Assembly: GCA_022701275.1 (NCBI GenBank)
Contig: CP031740.1
Span: forward strand, 5,283,001-5,347,000
Source: Microcoleus vaginatus PCC 9802
Lineage (GTDB): Bacteria > Cyanobacteriota > Cyanobacteriia > Cyanobacteriales > Microcoleaceae
Reading direction: 5' to 3'
Length of the DNA stretch: 64,000 nt
Below the pieces are notes generated by a model. That model made no database searches, was not told the DNA's origin, and worked only from the letters and a program-made list of their open reading frames with translations. Made by a program: the position numbers and the translations under genes. Positions within the stretch are counted from its first letter, which is position 1. Every line of letters starts with the position of its first letter. Shown here piece by piece: positions 50,314 to 58,750 of the stretch.

Positions 50314-50817
50314 ATGGCATCGAAAGAAGACTTATTTGCCGAAGCAGCCAAACACTGGGACTTAGAAAGACTGTACCAAGCTTTTGCAGAAGCTAAACGG
50401 CAAATCTCTCCCCGATCACGAAGGGGACTAACAGAAACAGAAAAACTTTACCTGCGAGGATTGCTTTCCGGTTGCAGTCCCGCCGAAATCGCCCGCCAAC
50501 TGTTTCAGAGTTCCAAAAGTGCAGAGGTTTATTTATGTAAAACTTTATACCAATATGTTAAAAAACTCGCAGATGTACCTAACGAACCTGTAGGAAATTG
50601 GCGCAATATTTGCGATCGGCTACAGGAAGCCGGATATAAAACTCAGTCTGCTCCTGAATTTAAAATAAATAATTCTGTACCTACAGAAGCATTAGTAAAA
50701 ATAGTTGGTATAGGTGTGATTGAGAAAAATACAATATCAATTGATATTAACCTTCGACTAGAATTCCCCTCAACTTCAGAAGCTCCGAAAACAGAAGACT
50801 TGGATAAAGACGGTTAG
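50314..50817 (+). CDS. HTH protein of the cyanobacterial conflict-system N-terminal type
   Basis: Predicted DNA-binding regulator, 167 residues. Residues about 35-110 contain a LuxR-like helix-turn-helix: LTETEKLYLRGLLSGCSPAE followed by IARQLFQSSKSAEVYLCKTL and YQYVKKLADVPNEPVGNWRN. This resembles the module that heads NACHT/NB-ARC and vWA-MoxR-associated proteins, including the STAND NTPase at 23.2-24.6 kb here. The C-terminal 50 residues (VGIGVIEKNTISIDINLRLE) are a short beta-rich extension; no NTPase follows. ATG 50314. It is divergent from the glycine-zipper/dynamin pair, with inverted repeats between, so it probably controls them. Confidence 0.75.
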   Translation: MASKEDLFAEAAKHWDLERLYQAFAEAKRQISPRSRRGLTETEKLYLRGLLSGCSPAEIARQLFQSSKSAEVYLCKTLYQYVKKLADVPNEPVGNWRNICDRLQEAGYKTQSAPEFKINNSVPTEALVKIVGIGVIEKNTISIDINLRLEFPSTSEAPKTEDLDKDG

Positions 50818-50988
50818 AGGGGCGATCGCACTTGGGGACAGAAAGGGATCTCGCCCCTCCACTGAGAGGCAAAAATGTTAATAATCTTATAGCTGATAGT
50901 TTGAGAAGGAACTTTTTGATAAAATATCAAAATTAAAACTGCCTCACCCGCTTCGATTTTACCTAAAACAATCAAATTAGTCAAATTT

Positions 50989-52776
50989 ATGTCTCGATTA
51001 AGTATCAGATCGCACAACAAAGCTCTGGGCTTTGTGCTGGGTTTATTAATTTTTGTCATTTTCATTCCCGGATGTTGGGCTTTAACAACTAATATTGCTC
51101 CCACAGCAGCACGGCAAGTAGATAACAAAGTAGCTGTGCGTGCAGATGTACAAAATACATCCAATTCTCGCTCTTCTTTAGGAGTTGGGCTTAATGGTAT
51201 TGCTGACTACTCCACACAATTACCCTTTTTAGATGCTTTCAAATCTTCTAGAAGATGGATAACTCAATGCGTCAGCGGACAACCAAACTGTAAAGGTGAA
51301 TGGGATACAGATGAGTATAATCTTTTAAATCTTGATGAAAATGGGTGGGTGAAGTCTCTCCCCTCGCCCGAAGATGCTCCTAAATATACTAGGGTAAGTA
51401 CCCTATTACTTAGGGAAATCCCCAATCGCTATCCTTCAGGGCAATATATTGTTAGTTATGAGGGTGAAGGTGCGATCGAATATACCTTTGATGCCAAAAA
51501 AGATGAGGCTGCGTCGAAACCCGGGAGGGATATCATTAATGTGGATGCCACACAAGGCGGAGGCATAATGATTATAATTACTGCTACCGATCCCAAGAAA
51601 ACAGGGAACTATATCCGCAACATTAAAGTTGTTCACTCCCAAGATGAACAGCTTTATCAAAGTGGTGAAATATTTAATCCGCTGTTTATAGACAAGATTA
51701 AAAAATTTAGAGTCTTGCGTTTTATGGACTGGATGGGGACAAATGGTTCAGAACAAAAAGACTGGTCAAACCGACCTAAACCAGAGAGTGTATCCTATTC
51801 TTACCGAGGAAATGTTCCCATAGAAGTTATGGTGAATTTATCTAACAAAGTCCAAGCAGAGCCCTGGTTTAATATCCCACATCAGGCTACAGATGAATAT
51901 ATGACTAACTTTGCTAAAATTGTCAAAGATACTTTAGATCCCAAGCTGAAAGTTAATGTAGAGTATTCTAATGAGGTTTGGAATTGGTCATTTCCACAGT
52001 CGCATTATGCTTTGAAACAAGGTAAAGCGAGGTGGGGAGATAAAGGCGATGCTTTTATGCAATGGCACGGAATGCGTACTGCTCAAATGTGCGATATCTG
52101 GAAAGGCGTCTTTGGGGATCAAAAGAATCGAGTTGTCTGCGTGTTAGGAACTCAAAGAGCTTGGAGAGAGTTAGGAAATTATGCTTTAGATTGTCCCTAT
52201 TGGGTAGCTGAGGGCAATAAACCTTGTTATCAACACGGCATAGATGCCTATGCTATAGCGGGATATTTTAGTGGCAACTTGGGCGGGAAAGAAAGTGTCA
52301 GCGCAGTAGAATCTTGGTTGAATGACGCAGATGGCGGGTTTGGCAAAGCTTTTAAGCAATTAAGAGAGGGCGGGTTAATCCCGGGAGCCAATGATAGTTT
52401 GCCCGATGTGGAGAAGGACTTTAAGTATTTCTTAGAGGTGGCTCAAAAAAAAGGTCTCAAGTTATTTGTTTACGAGGGGGGTCAACATATTGTAGGTATT
52501 GAAGGAGTTCAGGATAACGAAAAACTGACCAAGTTTTTTATGGAATTAAATAGGCGTCCAGAAATGTATGATATGTACACTCAATTACTGAATAGTTGGA
52601 AACAAGCTGGAGGCACTCTTTTCCTGCACTTTGTGGATGTGAGTTCATTTACTAAGTGGGGAAGTTGGGGGGCTTTGGAGTATGTGGCACAAAAGGGTTC
52701 GCCTAAGTATGATGCTTTGATGGATTTTATTGATAAGAATCCTTGCTGGTGGGATGGGTGTGCTCTTGAGGGATGA
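50989..52776 (+). CDS. Secreted glycoside-hydrolase-like (TIM-barrel) protein
   Basis: Exported protein of 595 residues. The signal peptide is at about 10-32 (ALGFVLGLLIFVIFIPGCWA). A beta-rich region with YPSGQYIVSYEGEGAIEYTF (about 130-200) precedes a likely alpha/beta barrel. In the barrel, VNVEYSNEVWNWSFPQSHYA (about 323-342) contains an N-E pair in the position of a clan GH-A acid/base. GLKLFVYEGGQHIVGIEGVQ (about 493-512) contains a Glu suited to be the nucleophile. Hydrolysis of an extracellular glycan (cellulose-like or own sheath) is plausible. I know related proteins only as hypothetical or cellulose-binding. ATG 50989. It is a single gene convergent with the DUF948 gene. Confidence 0.7.
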   Translation: MSRLSIRSHNKALGFVLGLLIFVIFIPGCWALTTNIAPTAARQVDNKVAVRADVQNTSNSRSSLGVGLNGIADYSTQLPFLDAFKSSRRWITQCVSGQPNCKGEWDTDEYNLLNLDENGWVKSLPSPEDAPKYTRVSTLLLREIPNRYPSGQYIVSYEGEGAIEYTFDAKKDEAASKPGRDIINVDATQGGGIMIIITATDPKKTGNYIRNIKVVHSQDEQLYQSGEIFNPLFIDKIKKFRVLRFMDWMGTNGSEQKDWSNRPKPESVSYSYRGNVPIEVMVNLSNKVQAEPWFNIPHQATDEYMTNFAKIVKDTLDPKLKVNVEYSNEVWNWSFPQSHYALKQGKARWGDKGDAFMQWHGMRTAQMCDIWKGVFGDQKNRVVCVLGTQRAWRELGNYALDCPYWVAEGNKPCYQHGIDAYAIAGYFSGNLGGKESVSAVESWLNDADGGFGKAFKQLREGGLIPGANDSLPDVEKDFKYFLEVAQKKGLKLFVYEGGQHIVGIEGVQDNEKLTKFFMELNRRPEMYDMYTQLLNSWKQAGGTLFLHFVDVSSFTKWGSWGALEYVAQKGSPKYDALMDFIDKNPCWWDGCALEG

Positions 52777-53350
52777 TGAGGAATTGGGTGCAATCAAGAA
52801 TCGTTCGATCGCACTTCCTCAAAATCTTCCGCATCCCCCGGCAAACCCGAACCCTCGCTACCCCTCAAACGGGGCGATTCCCCATTACTCCCACCCGCAC
52901 CGTAAACTCCAGAATACCTATCCTCCAAACCCGAATCCCTTAGCGAAAGCGCACTTCTTTGACTCGGCGACAATCTATCTGTTGACCGGCGATTTGTCCC
53001 AGAAATCGGCGGCTTCCGAGTTAAAGTTTTCCAAGCAGCCTTAATCCCACTCACTACGCTGCGAGTAGTTACCTGCACCTTTTGCGCCTGCTTTTTGGCG
53101 CTACCAATACTTTGATCGACCTGTTTGACAACCTCGCCCGCACTTTGTACTCCCTCGCTGACATCATCGGTCAACTCGCTAATTTCCAGCCCTGTCAACC
53201 GAATCGCCTCCAAAGTGGGCGGAAATTCGCGAGAAAGCGTGTCAGCGAGCTTTTCCACGCTGCGGGCCGCCCTGGCCAGCGCTTGCACCGCAGGTATTAA
53301 AGTCACTAAAACAGCAGTCAGGCTAACTGCCACTAGCAAAATCGAAAGTC

Positions 53351-53354
53351 CTAG
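53351..53354. repeat. Target-site duplication CTAG, left copy
   Basis: CTAG at 53351-53354 equals CTAG at 54717-54720 on the other side of the element. It is a 4-bp duplication, as expected for IS701-family insertion. Confidence 0.9.
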
Positions 53355-54716
53355 CGGGACTTAAACAAAAAAATTGTGCTAAAAATAGTATAATGTAGTC
53401 AGGTTAAGCTTTTTACGTCAAAAACGCGCAATGAAAGAAACAACTCCTAGCGCCATGCCACCATGCTTCGATCGATGGTGTCGTCGTTTTGACGATGTTT
53501 TTAGCCATCAAGCCCAAAAAACAGGGTTTAAGCACTATTTAGGGGGATTATTGGGAGAAAGTGAGCGAAAAAACCTGACTCAGATGTCAAGAGACTGTAT
53601 AGGAGTTACATACAACCGATTGCATCATTTTTTGACAGAAGCTCCTTGGAATGCCCAGCAAGTTAACCAACGACGGTTGCAGGTGATGCAGCAGTGTAGG
53701 CAGACTCATATCAGCAGAGGGTTTACTCTGATAATAGATGATTCCGGTCACAGAAAAAGTGGCAATTTAACAGCAGGAGTTGGTCGGCAATATATTGGAG
53801 AAATCGGAAAAACAGATAATGGTGTAGTAGTGGTAACTACACACTTATATGATGGAGTGAAAAGCCTACCACTTGATGTTGAATTATATCAACACGCTCA
53901 TTCGTTACCTCAAGGAAAAGAAAATCCAGAATTTATTAAAAAACCCGATATAGCCATCAAACTAATTGACAAATGCTTAGAAAGGAAAGAGCGACCAGCA
54001 GTAGTTTTAATCGATGCAGGCTATGGGAATAATAGTAGATTTTTGCAGGAGTTAGAGAAAAGGAAGTTAACCTATGTAGGAGGATTAGCCAAAAATCGAA
54101 AAGTAGTCTGTCAAATAGAACCCGAGCGACAACCCGAAGAACTCAAACTCTCAGAATTAGCAAAACGTTTACCAGCAGAGGCTTTAAGTGCTATTACACT
54201 AAATCGGGAAAAGCCCAGAACTGTGTGGGTAGCAACTATCACAGTAGAATTCTCAACCATGTCCGGGCCAAAAACAGTCGCTATCGTCATGAATGCTCCG
54301 ACTTGTTCTACCGCCACAGAAGTTGATTATTTAGTGACTAACGCTGCCAGTGAGCGGGCAACAGCATCATGGATAGTAACAACTTACTCCCAACGTAATT
54401 GGGTAGAAGTGTTTTACCGTGAAGCTAAAGGATGGCTAGGGTTAAAAGAATATCAAATCCGAGGAAAGAGAAGCCTTTATCGACATTTAATATTAGTATT
54501 TTGTGCTTATACTTTTATCATTTGGCATCAGTTAACAGGAGGATTGCGTCGGCAGTGGGCTAACCAACCTTTAACAACATTTACTGAAGCTTTGTCAGCT
54601 TTTAGAACAGCTATATCTTACAGGTTTTTTGGCTGGTTGCAAGAAAACAGGGACCTATTTACTTTATATAAAGCCAGTTTGGGCTTTGTTTGGGCTTAAA
54701 ACTTGTTTAAGTCCCA
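53355..54716 (+). mobile_element. Complete IS701-family insertion sequence, 1362 bp
   Basis: Bounded by CTAG target duplications at 53351-53354 and 54717-54720. The terminal inverted repeats are CGGGACTTAAACA (left end) and the reverse complement of TGTTTAAGTCCCA (right end), matching at 12 of 13 positions with a mismatch at the outermost base. It carries one transposase gene that fills most of the element. Intact ends, intact target duplication and an open transposase indicate a recent insertion. Confidence 0.93.
53431..54699 (+). CDS. IS701-family transposase
   Basis: DDE transposase of 422 residues. It begins MKETTPSAMPPCFDRWCRRF and has the family block LLGESERKNLTQMSRDCIGV. The first catalytic Asp lies in TLIIDDSGHRKSG (D103/D104), the second in VVLIDAGYGNNSRF (D195), and the Glu in EVFYREAKGWLGLKEYQIRG (E331), the spacing of IS4-clan transposases of the IS701 group. 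The frame is uninterrupted, so it should be functional. It starts 76 bp inside the left end and stops 17 bp before the right end. Composition is close to the host. Confidence 0.94.
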   Translation: MKETTPSAMPPCFDRWCRRFDDVFSHQAQKTGFKHYLGGLLGESERKNLTQMSRDCIGVTYNRLHHFLTEAPWNAQQVNQRRLQVMQQCRQTHISRGFTLIIDDSGHRKSGNLTAGVGRQYIGEIGKTDNGVVVVTTHLYDGVKSLPLDVELYQHAHSLPQGKENPEFIKKPDIAIKLIDKCLERKERPAVVLIDAGYGNNSRFLQELEKRKLTYVGGLAKNRKVVCQIEPERQPEELKLSELAKRLPAEALSAITLNREKPRTVWVATITVEFSTMSGPKTVAIVMNAPTCSTATEVDYLVTNAASERATASWIVTTYSQRNWVEVFYREAKGWLGLKEYQIRGKRSLYRHLILVFCAYTFIIWHQLTGGLRRQWANQPLTTFTEALSAFRTAISYRFFGWLQENRDLFTLYKASLGFVWA

Positions 54717-54778
54717 CTAGCCAAAATATGGGATCGCTCACTTGAATCTGGGATTGGGGGTTTGGGATTTCATGTCAT

Positions 54779-55120
54779 TTAGCGGATGGGAGGGCGCGAC
54801 GGGGGACTCACTTCGGCTTCAGCTTCCGACAGGGTTTGGCGTTCCCGCTGAGTCGCTTCCAAACCGGCCGCGATCGCCTCCTTGAGTCTAATCAAAGTTT
54901 CGTCCCAATTTCGGATTGCGGTTTCAGAAAGTCGATCGGCCTGCAACTGCACGCTAGTCGATAAATCCTCCGCCAACTCCGGCAAAGCATCGGCCGATTT
55001 TTTCAATATCTGTCGCGTCTCCTTGCCCGGTCGCGGTGCTATCAGCAACCCTGTCACGGCCCCGATCGCAGAACCCACAAGCAAACCGCCAATAAATAAT
55101 CCTGAACGTTTAGTTGACAT
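54779..55120 (-). CDS. YtxH domain protein
   Basis: Small membrane-anchored protein of 113 residues, function unknown. The N-terminal hydrophobic glycine-rich helix (SGLFIGGLLVGSAIGAVTGL, about 6-25) is followed by the YtxH signature LLIAPRPGKETRQILKKSAD. An amphipathic region (ADALPELAEDLSTSVQLQAD) leads to a disordered tail. It lies just upstream of the DUF948 gene on the same strand (37 bp from its GTG), forming with the 101-residue gene a small membrane-protein cluster common in cyanobacteria. ATG 55120 (MSTKRSG) is preferred; twelve upstream codons are possible. The IS insertion lies downstream of it. Confidence 0.84.
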   Translation of the reverse strand: MSTKRSGLFIGGLLVGSAIGAVTGLLIAPRPGKETRQILKKSADALPELAEDLSTSVQLQADRLSETAIRNWDETLIRLKEAIAAGLEATQRERQTLSEAEAEVSPPSRPPIR

Positions 55121-55241
55121 TTTTATAACTTCTCTCCATACAGCAATTTTAGGCAAGTTTGCCCGATCGCGGCCCTTTGCAAAGGTAGAAATATTGTTGA
55201 CAATCCTACGGAGTCAGCAGGGGCGACAGTTTTAGGATAGC

Positions 55242-55547
55242 TTACCTCAAAGGTCGAGCGCGCCTGGACCAAAGCATCCGTCCCAAACCCAGCAATCCCA
55301 AAAGTTGCTGAACCTGTTGCAGTTGCAATTCCAGTTGTTGATAGCGCCGTCGCAGTTGGCGGGCACCTTGCTGCCTTTTACCAAGGAAACCGGGCGACGT
55401 GCTGAGGACATTGCTGCAGCGGCGTTCCATTCCTGCGATCCGCATTTCCAAACGTGCGATCGTCCGCCTGATTTTCCCCACCTTCGCAGCGATATAAAAG
55501 CAAACCAGAGATATTAGTAGATTGATAATTACAACAGCAGTCAGCAT
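55242..55547 (-). CDS. Small membrane protein with coiled coil, DUF948 cluster
   Basis: 101 residues, family not recognised. An N-terminal membrane helix (MLTAVVIINLLISLVCFYIA, about 1-20) precedes a very basic region (KVGKIRRTIARLEMRIAGME) and a helical stretch rich in Gln and Leu (YQQLELQLQQVQQLLGLLGL) ending WSRRARPLR. The layout suggests a membrane-tethered coiled coil. It is first in the order 101-residue protein, YtxH, DUF948 on the minus strand, and is likely cotranscribed with them (121-bp gap to YtxH). ATG 55547. Confidence 0.72.
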   Translation of the reverse strand: MLTAVVIINLLISLVCFYIAAKVGKIRRTIARLEMRIAGMERRCSNVLSTSPGFLGKRQQGARQLRRRYQQLELQLQQVQQLLGLLGLGRMLWSRRARPLR

Positions 55548-55614
55548 TTATTACTTGTTTTTAAACTACTAACATATTCCGCTTTTTTTGGCGGGCTAGA
55601 AGCCCTCTTGTTTA

Positions 55615-55673
55615 GGGACACAACATTGTTGTGTCCTGAACTATGTTGTAGGGACAAAACATTGTTGTGTCCC
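55615..55673. repeat. Two copies of the GGGACACAACATTGTTGTGTCC palindrome
   Basis: Palindromic units at 55615-55636 and 55651-55673, the second with one altered base in an arm, lie downstream of msrA. They can form hairpins in either transcript direction. They are likely dispersed repeat elements. Confidence 0.85.
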
Positions 55674-55709
55674 GATCTATGTGTCCCTATCCATAAGCTG
55701 GGTCAAGTT

Positions 55710-56363
55710 TTAAGCCTGAGACATAGCAGGCAAACAAACCTTAGTACCGCCCAAACCGCAATAACCGTTCGGGTTTTTAGCAAGATACTGCTGATGATAG
55801 CTTTCTGCGTAATAAAACTCAGGAGCATCAATAATCTCAGTGGTAATCTTGCCGTAACCGGCCGCCGTCAAAGCCTGCTGGTAAGCATCTCGCGAAGCTT
55901 CTGCTAGCTGCATTTGGGTAGCTGAATACGTGTAAATTCCCGAGCGGTACTGAGTACCAGAATCATTGCCCTGACGCATTCCTTGAGTAGGATTGTGACT
56001 TTCCCAAAAAACTTTGAGCAGCGTTTCGTAACTAATTACTTTGGGATCGAACACAACCAAAACTACTTCATTGTGTCCCGTCATCCCGCTGCAAACTTCG
56101 TTGTAAGTAGGATTCGGAGTAATCCCAGCCGCGTAGCCAACAGCCGTCGAAAAAACTCCATTTTGCTGCCAAAATTTCCGTTCTGCTCCCCAAAAACACC
56201 CCAGACCAAACAAGGCAGTCTCCATACCGTTTGGAAAGGGAGGTTTGAGCGGATTGCCGTTAACAAAGTGACTTGCCGGTACCGACATCGACTCTGCCCG
56301 TCCCGGTAATGCCTCTTGGGGAGAGGGCAGGCTCGACTTTTTGCCAAATCCAAATAGCACCAT
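55710..56363 (-). CDS. msrA: Peptide methionine sulfoxide reductase A
   Basis: Repairs oxidised methionine (S-sulfoxide) in proteins. The 217-residue protein has the active-site motif [13 protein letters not shown] with Cys56, [32 protein letters not shown] and the C-terminal [18 protein letters not shown], where a further Cys can act in recycling. The N-terminal 45 residues ([20 protein letters not shown] and following) are the extension usual in cyanobacterial MsrA. ATG 56363. It is a single gene with repeats on its 3' side. Confidence 0.95.
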   Translation of the reverse strand: MVLFGFGKKSSLPSPQEALPGRAESMSVPASHFVNGNPLKPPFPNGMETALFGLGCFWGAERKFWQQNGVFSTAVGYAAGITPNPTYNEVCSGMTGHNEVVLVVFDPKVISYETLLKVFWESHNPTQGMRQGNDSGTQYRSGIYTYSATQMQLAEASRDAYQQALTAAGYGKITTEIIDAPEFYYAESYHQQYLAKNPNGYCGLGGTKVCLPAMSQA

Positions 56364-56680
56364 AAGTTTGTGAGGGGATCTCTGATAAACGTCTTTACCT
56401 TACTTAATAATATCAGATGTATACTAAAAATAGTGGCCCTCTTAAAGGTAGAAGGTAAAAACCAGAAGGCAGATTTTTTTTACGGAAAGTTTTTGGTGAT
56501 ACTGCTCACTGCAAACGCAGTTTTAAATCACATTAGGCCGTGTTCTATGTCACCAAAACATACCTAAAATATCACCTATTGTTGAGGTATTAATCACGCG
56601 GATTTTAGGCAAAATAGCCGATTATTAAAGGTATGGTGTTGTAGTAGTTATTCAATACCATTTATTGGGAGTGTGTAGAA
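56364..56680. other. Intergenic region, nothing recognised
   Basis: About 315 bp between msrA (minus) and a small plus-strand gene. AT-rich, with several GGTAT/AGGTAT units but no recognisable ORF, RNA or strong hairpin. It must hold two divergent promoters. Confidence 0.4.
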
Positions 56681-56818
56681 ATGGGCGCTAAACCTTGCAG
56701 TCAACCTTTAAAATCTAATCCGTTTATTACTTACCGCGACCCAATTACAGGCAAGTGGATGGTGGTAAATCAGACTGTGCCCAAAGCAGCAGAACAAGCA
56801 CAGCTAGCAGCCGCTTGA
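56681..56818 (+). CDS. Small conserved-looking protein, 45 residues
   Basis: A short open frame at ATG 56681 encodes MGAKPCSQPLKSNPFITYRD followed by PITGKWMVVNQTVPKAAEQA and a short Ala tail. The pattern NPF-x-TYRDPxTGKWMVV looks like a compact folded motif seen in small cyanobacterial proteins; I do not know a function. It has a GGGAGTG ribosome-binding region 7-15 bp upstream. The protein has one cysteine and no membrane helix. It is convergent with the KAS III pseudogene, 66 bp away. Confidence 0.65.
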   Translation: MGAKPCSQPLKSNPFITYRDPITGKWMVVNQTVPKAAEQAQLAAA

Positions 56819-56884
56819 CTTTTCCTATTAATTTTTTACCTGAAAAACCAACTATAATTTCAGATGGCCTAGGGGCGGCTTTTA

Positions 56885-58504
56885 CTAACCATCAATTAAA
56901 TCAACCGGATTTTCCCGCGATGCTTGGTGGAAGATAAAAGCTGATAGTGCATTGCTGCCAATATTCTTATCATATTCCACAATTTTTGCCACTTCACCGC
57001 CCACAGAAACATAATTTTGTTCTAGCATTTGATAGTCGCGGTGTTCGTCTTGAGCATGACCGATAAAAGTCGATCGCAGGCGAAAGTCACTCATGTTAGA
57101 AGCAGCGCGAGCAATCCAGCGAGCTCCCTCTACAGCTTGCGGCCGGAGATTGCACAGGAAAGCTTGATAATCTTCTATTGTCAACTCTCCTCGGTACAAT
57201 TTGCGGACAATAAGAACGGAACGAATTTCGCGATCGCACTTCAGCCAAATCCATGTTAACTCCCGCAACAAATAAGCTTGCGGAGAGTGGGAGTTTTCCG
57301 GTTTAACGCTGTCGAGAGGCGAAGCTTCGGGAACCTCACGAAAATTAGAAATTTGAGAAATCATAGGCTTATGGGTATTTTCCACAGCCGTTAACATCAT
57401 GTATGCGGTTGTACAGCGGCCGCTTTCTGGCACGAAACAAAAGATTTTCTGTCCCGGCTGCAACTTGTCCGAATTGAACAATTCCTCTAACATTAAATAA
57501 ATCGAGGCACAACCTCTATTTCCCCGAGTGTAAAAGTTGGTAAACCATTTTTTTTCAGGAATCATGCAACCTGCTTGTTCCAGAAGTTCTACAATTTGCC
57601 CCCGGAAAAAGTGAGACGAATAGTGGCACAGCAGCCAGTCGATTTCCTACGGACAAACTCTCCCGGCTTTAATCAACCGCAACCAACCTTCTACACCTAA
57701 TTTCATTACATTTTCCAGCAACCGAATATTTTGCCGCAAGTCAAAAGCTCCCGTTGTGGCTGCATCGAGGTAGGAGGAATAATCCAACCAGCTTTTGGTT
57801 GATGTTTCGTTTGCTAATCCTGAATACATACAAACAGGATAGGCGTTGGCGTGGGAAATTAGCTCAATCCATTCTATTGTTAAGCTGATTCCTGTCGCGT
57901 TAGGATGGTTTGGGAGCAACAATGCTCCGGCACCGTCGGAGAGCATCCAGCGCAGAAATTCTGTATCGAAAGGCAGGGGTTTTCCCGCTTGCACTGAAGT
58001 CTTTGCTTCAAATTTGGTGTTTTTGAACAGGCGCGAGGGAAATTCGGAAGCGACGGCAATTGCTGTTTGTTTTTTGCCGAGTTCGATTTGAGAGGCGACG
58101 TAATTTAAAGCACTAACTCCGGCACAGCAAACTCCTTGAGTTGACACTATTTCTAGGGGAGATAATTCGGAAAGTTCCCCCTGTACTGTGCTGGCAAATC
58201 CCGGTACTAATAAGTCTGGTAAAGTGGTAGCGCAGGCCAATAAGTCGATCGCCCCTGGTTCCAGATTTGACTGAGAAATCGCCTCACGGACGGCAAACGC
58301 TGCCATTTGGCTGTTAGAATATAGTGTTTGCTGCTGTTTGTCGATCGCGTAGTAGCGCTGTTGAATGCCGTTGCTGTTGAGAATTCGCTGCCTGACTCTC
58401 GAAGGGCGCGAGGCAATTTTGCCAAGATACTCTTCCATGTCATCATTATTAATCGGTTCTCCCGGCAAAAATTTTCCCATCCGATTGATATAAGCACTTT
58501 ACAT
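56885..58504 (-). pseudogene. Decayed KAS III (StlD/DarB-like) fused to heme-oxygenase-like domain
   Basis: One minus-strand frame encodes a 3-oxoacyl-ACP synthase III-like protein and then a heme-oxygenase-like metal-binding domain, but with stops. The first ATG at 58504 is followed at once by TAA (58499-58501); the frame then reads SAYINR and re-starts at ATG 58480 (MGKFLPGEPINNDDMEEYLG). The catalytic Cys is in GVCCAGVSALNY (about 117-128). An in-frame TAG (57647-57649) follows GRVCP. The same frame then continues EIDWLLCHYSSHFFRG (His) and FYTRGNRGCASIYL (Asn). The last 95 residues show GHAQDEHRDYQML of a heme-oxygenase-like di-iron fold, but this domain ends early at DLIDG. Two nonsense codons plus a truncated C-terminus mark a pseudogene. 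Confidence 0.85.
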
Positions 58505-58750
58505 GGCGTAAACCTCTAAAGTTGCTAATTTACTCGGCTTCGTTGGTTTGTTAAATCAAGCCAGAAAATATCTAAAATTGATGGTGCTTTGTGAAGGAGT
58601 GAACTTGCAATGAGTAAGCAGCTATCTTGTAGAGTCAGCGGAAATCAGGCAAGTTGAGCAACAGCGGCAACAAGTAACCGGAAGCGGGGTGAAGTTTATT
58701 GTAATTGAGCCAATATGTAACTAGAGTTCCTTCGCTGCTTCTCGACTAAA

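Larger units (their letters stand above)
52794..54741 (-). pseudogene. DUF948 gene split near its 5' end by an IS701-family element
   Basis: DUF948 proteins are one-helix membrane proteins with a periplasmic or cytoplasmic coiled coil, function unknown. The main part (52794-53354) gives SILLVAVSLTAVLVTLIPAV (helix), a conserved coiled coil (SVEKLADTLSREFPPTLEAI, DVSEGVQSAGEVVKQVDQSI) and an Arg/Ser-rich tail. The first eight codons lie on the other side of the insertion: GTG at 54741 reads VSDPIFWL, then CTAG. Joining both sides at one CTAG restores VSDPIFWLGLSILLVAVSLT, the family's usual start. The insertion at codon 9 removes promoter and start. A stop (TAA) inside the IS end just upstream leaves only weak non-ATG starts, so expression is probably lost. 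Confidence 0.88.

Noticed and set aside
57566..57649. Programmed frameshift or separate second gene in the KAS III locus
   Set aside because: Both halves are in the same frame with a single TAG between them; a nonsense mutation explains it, especially with the second stop at codon 2.
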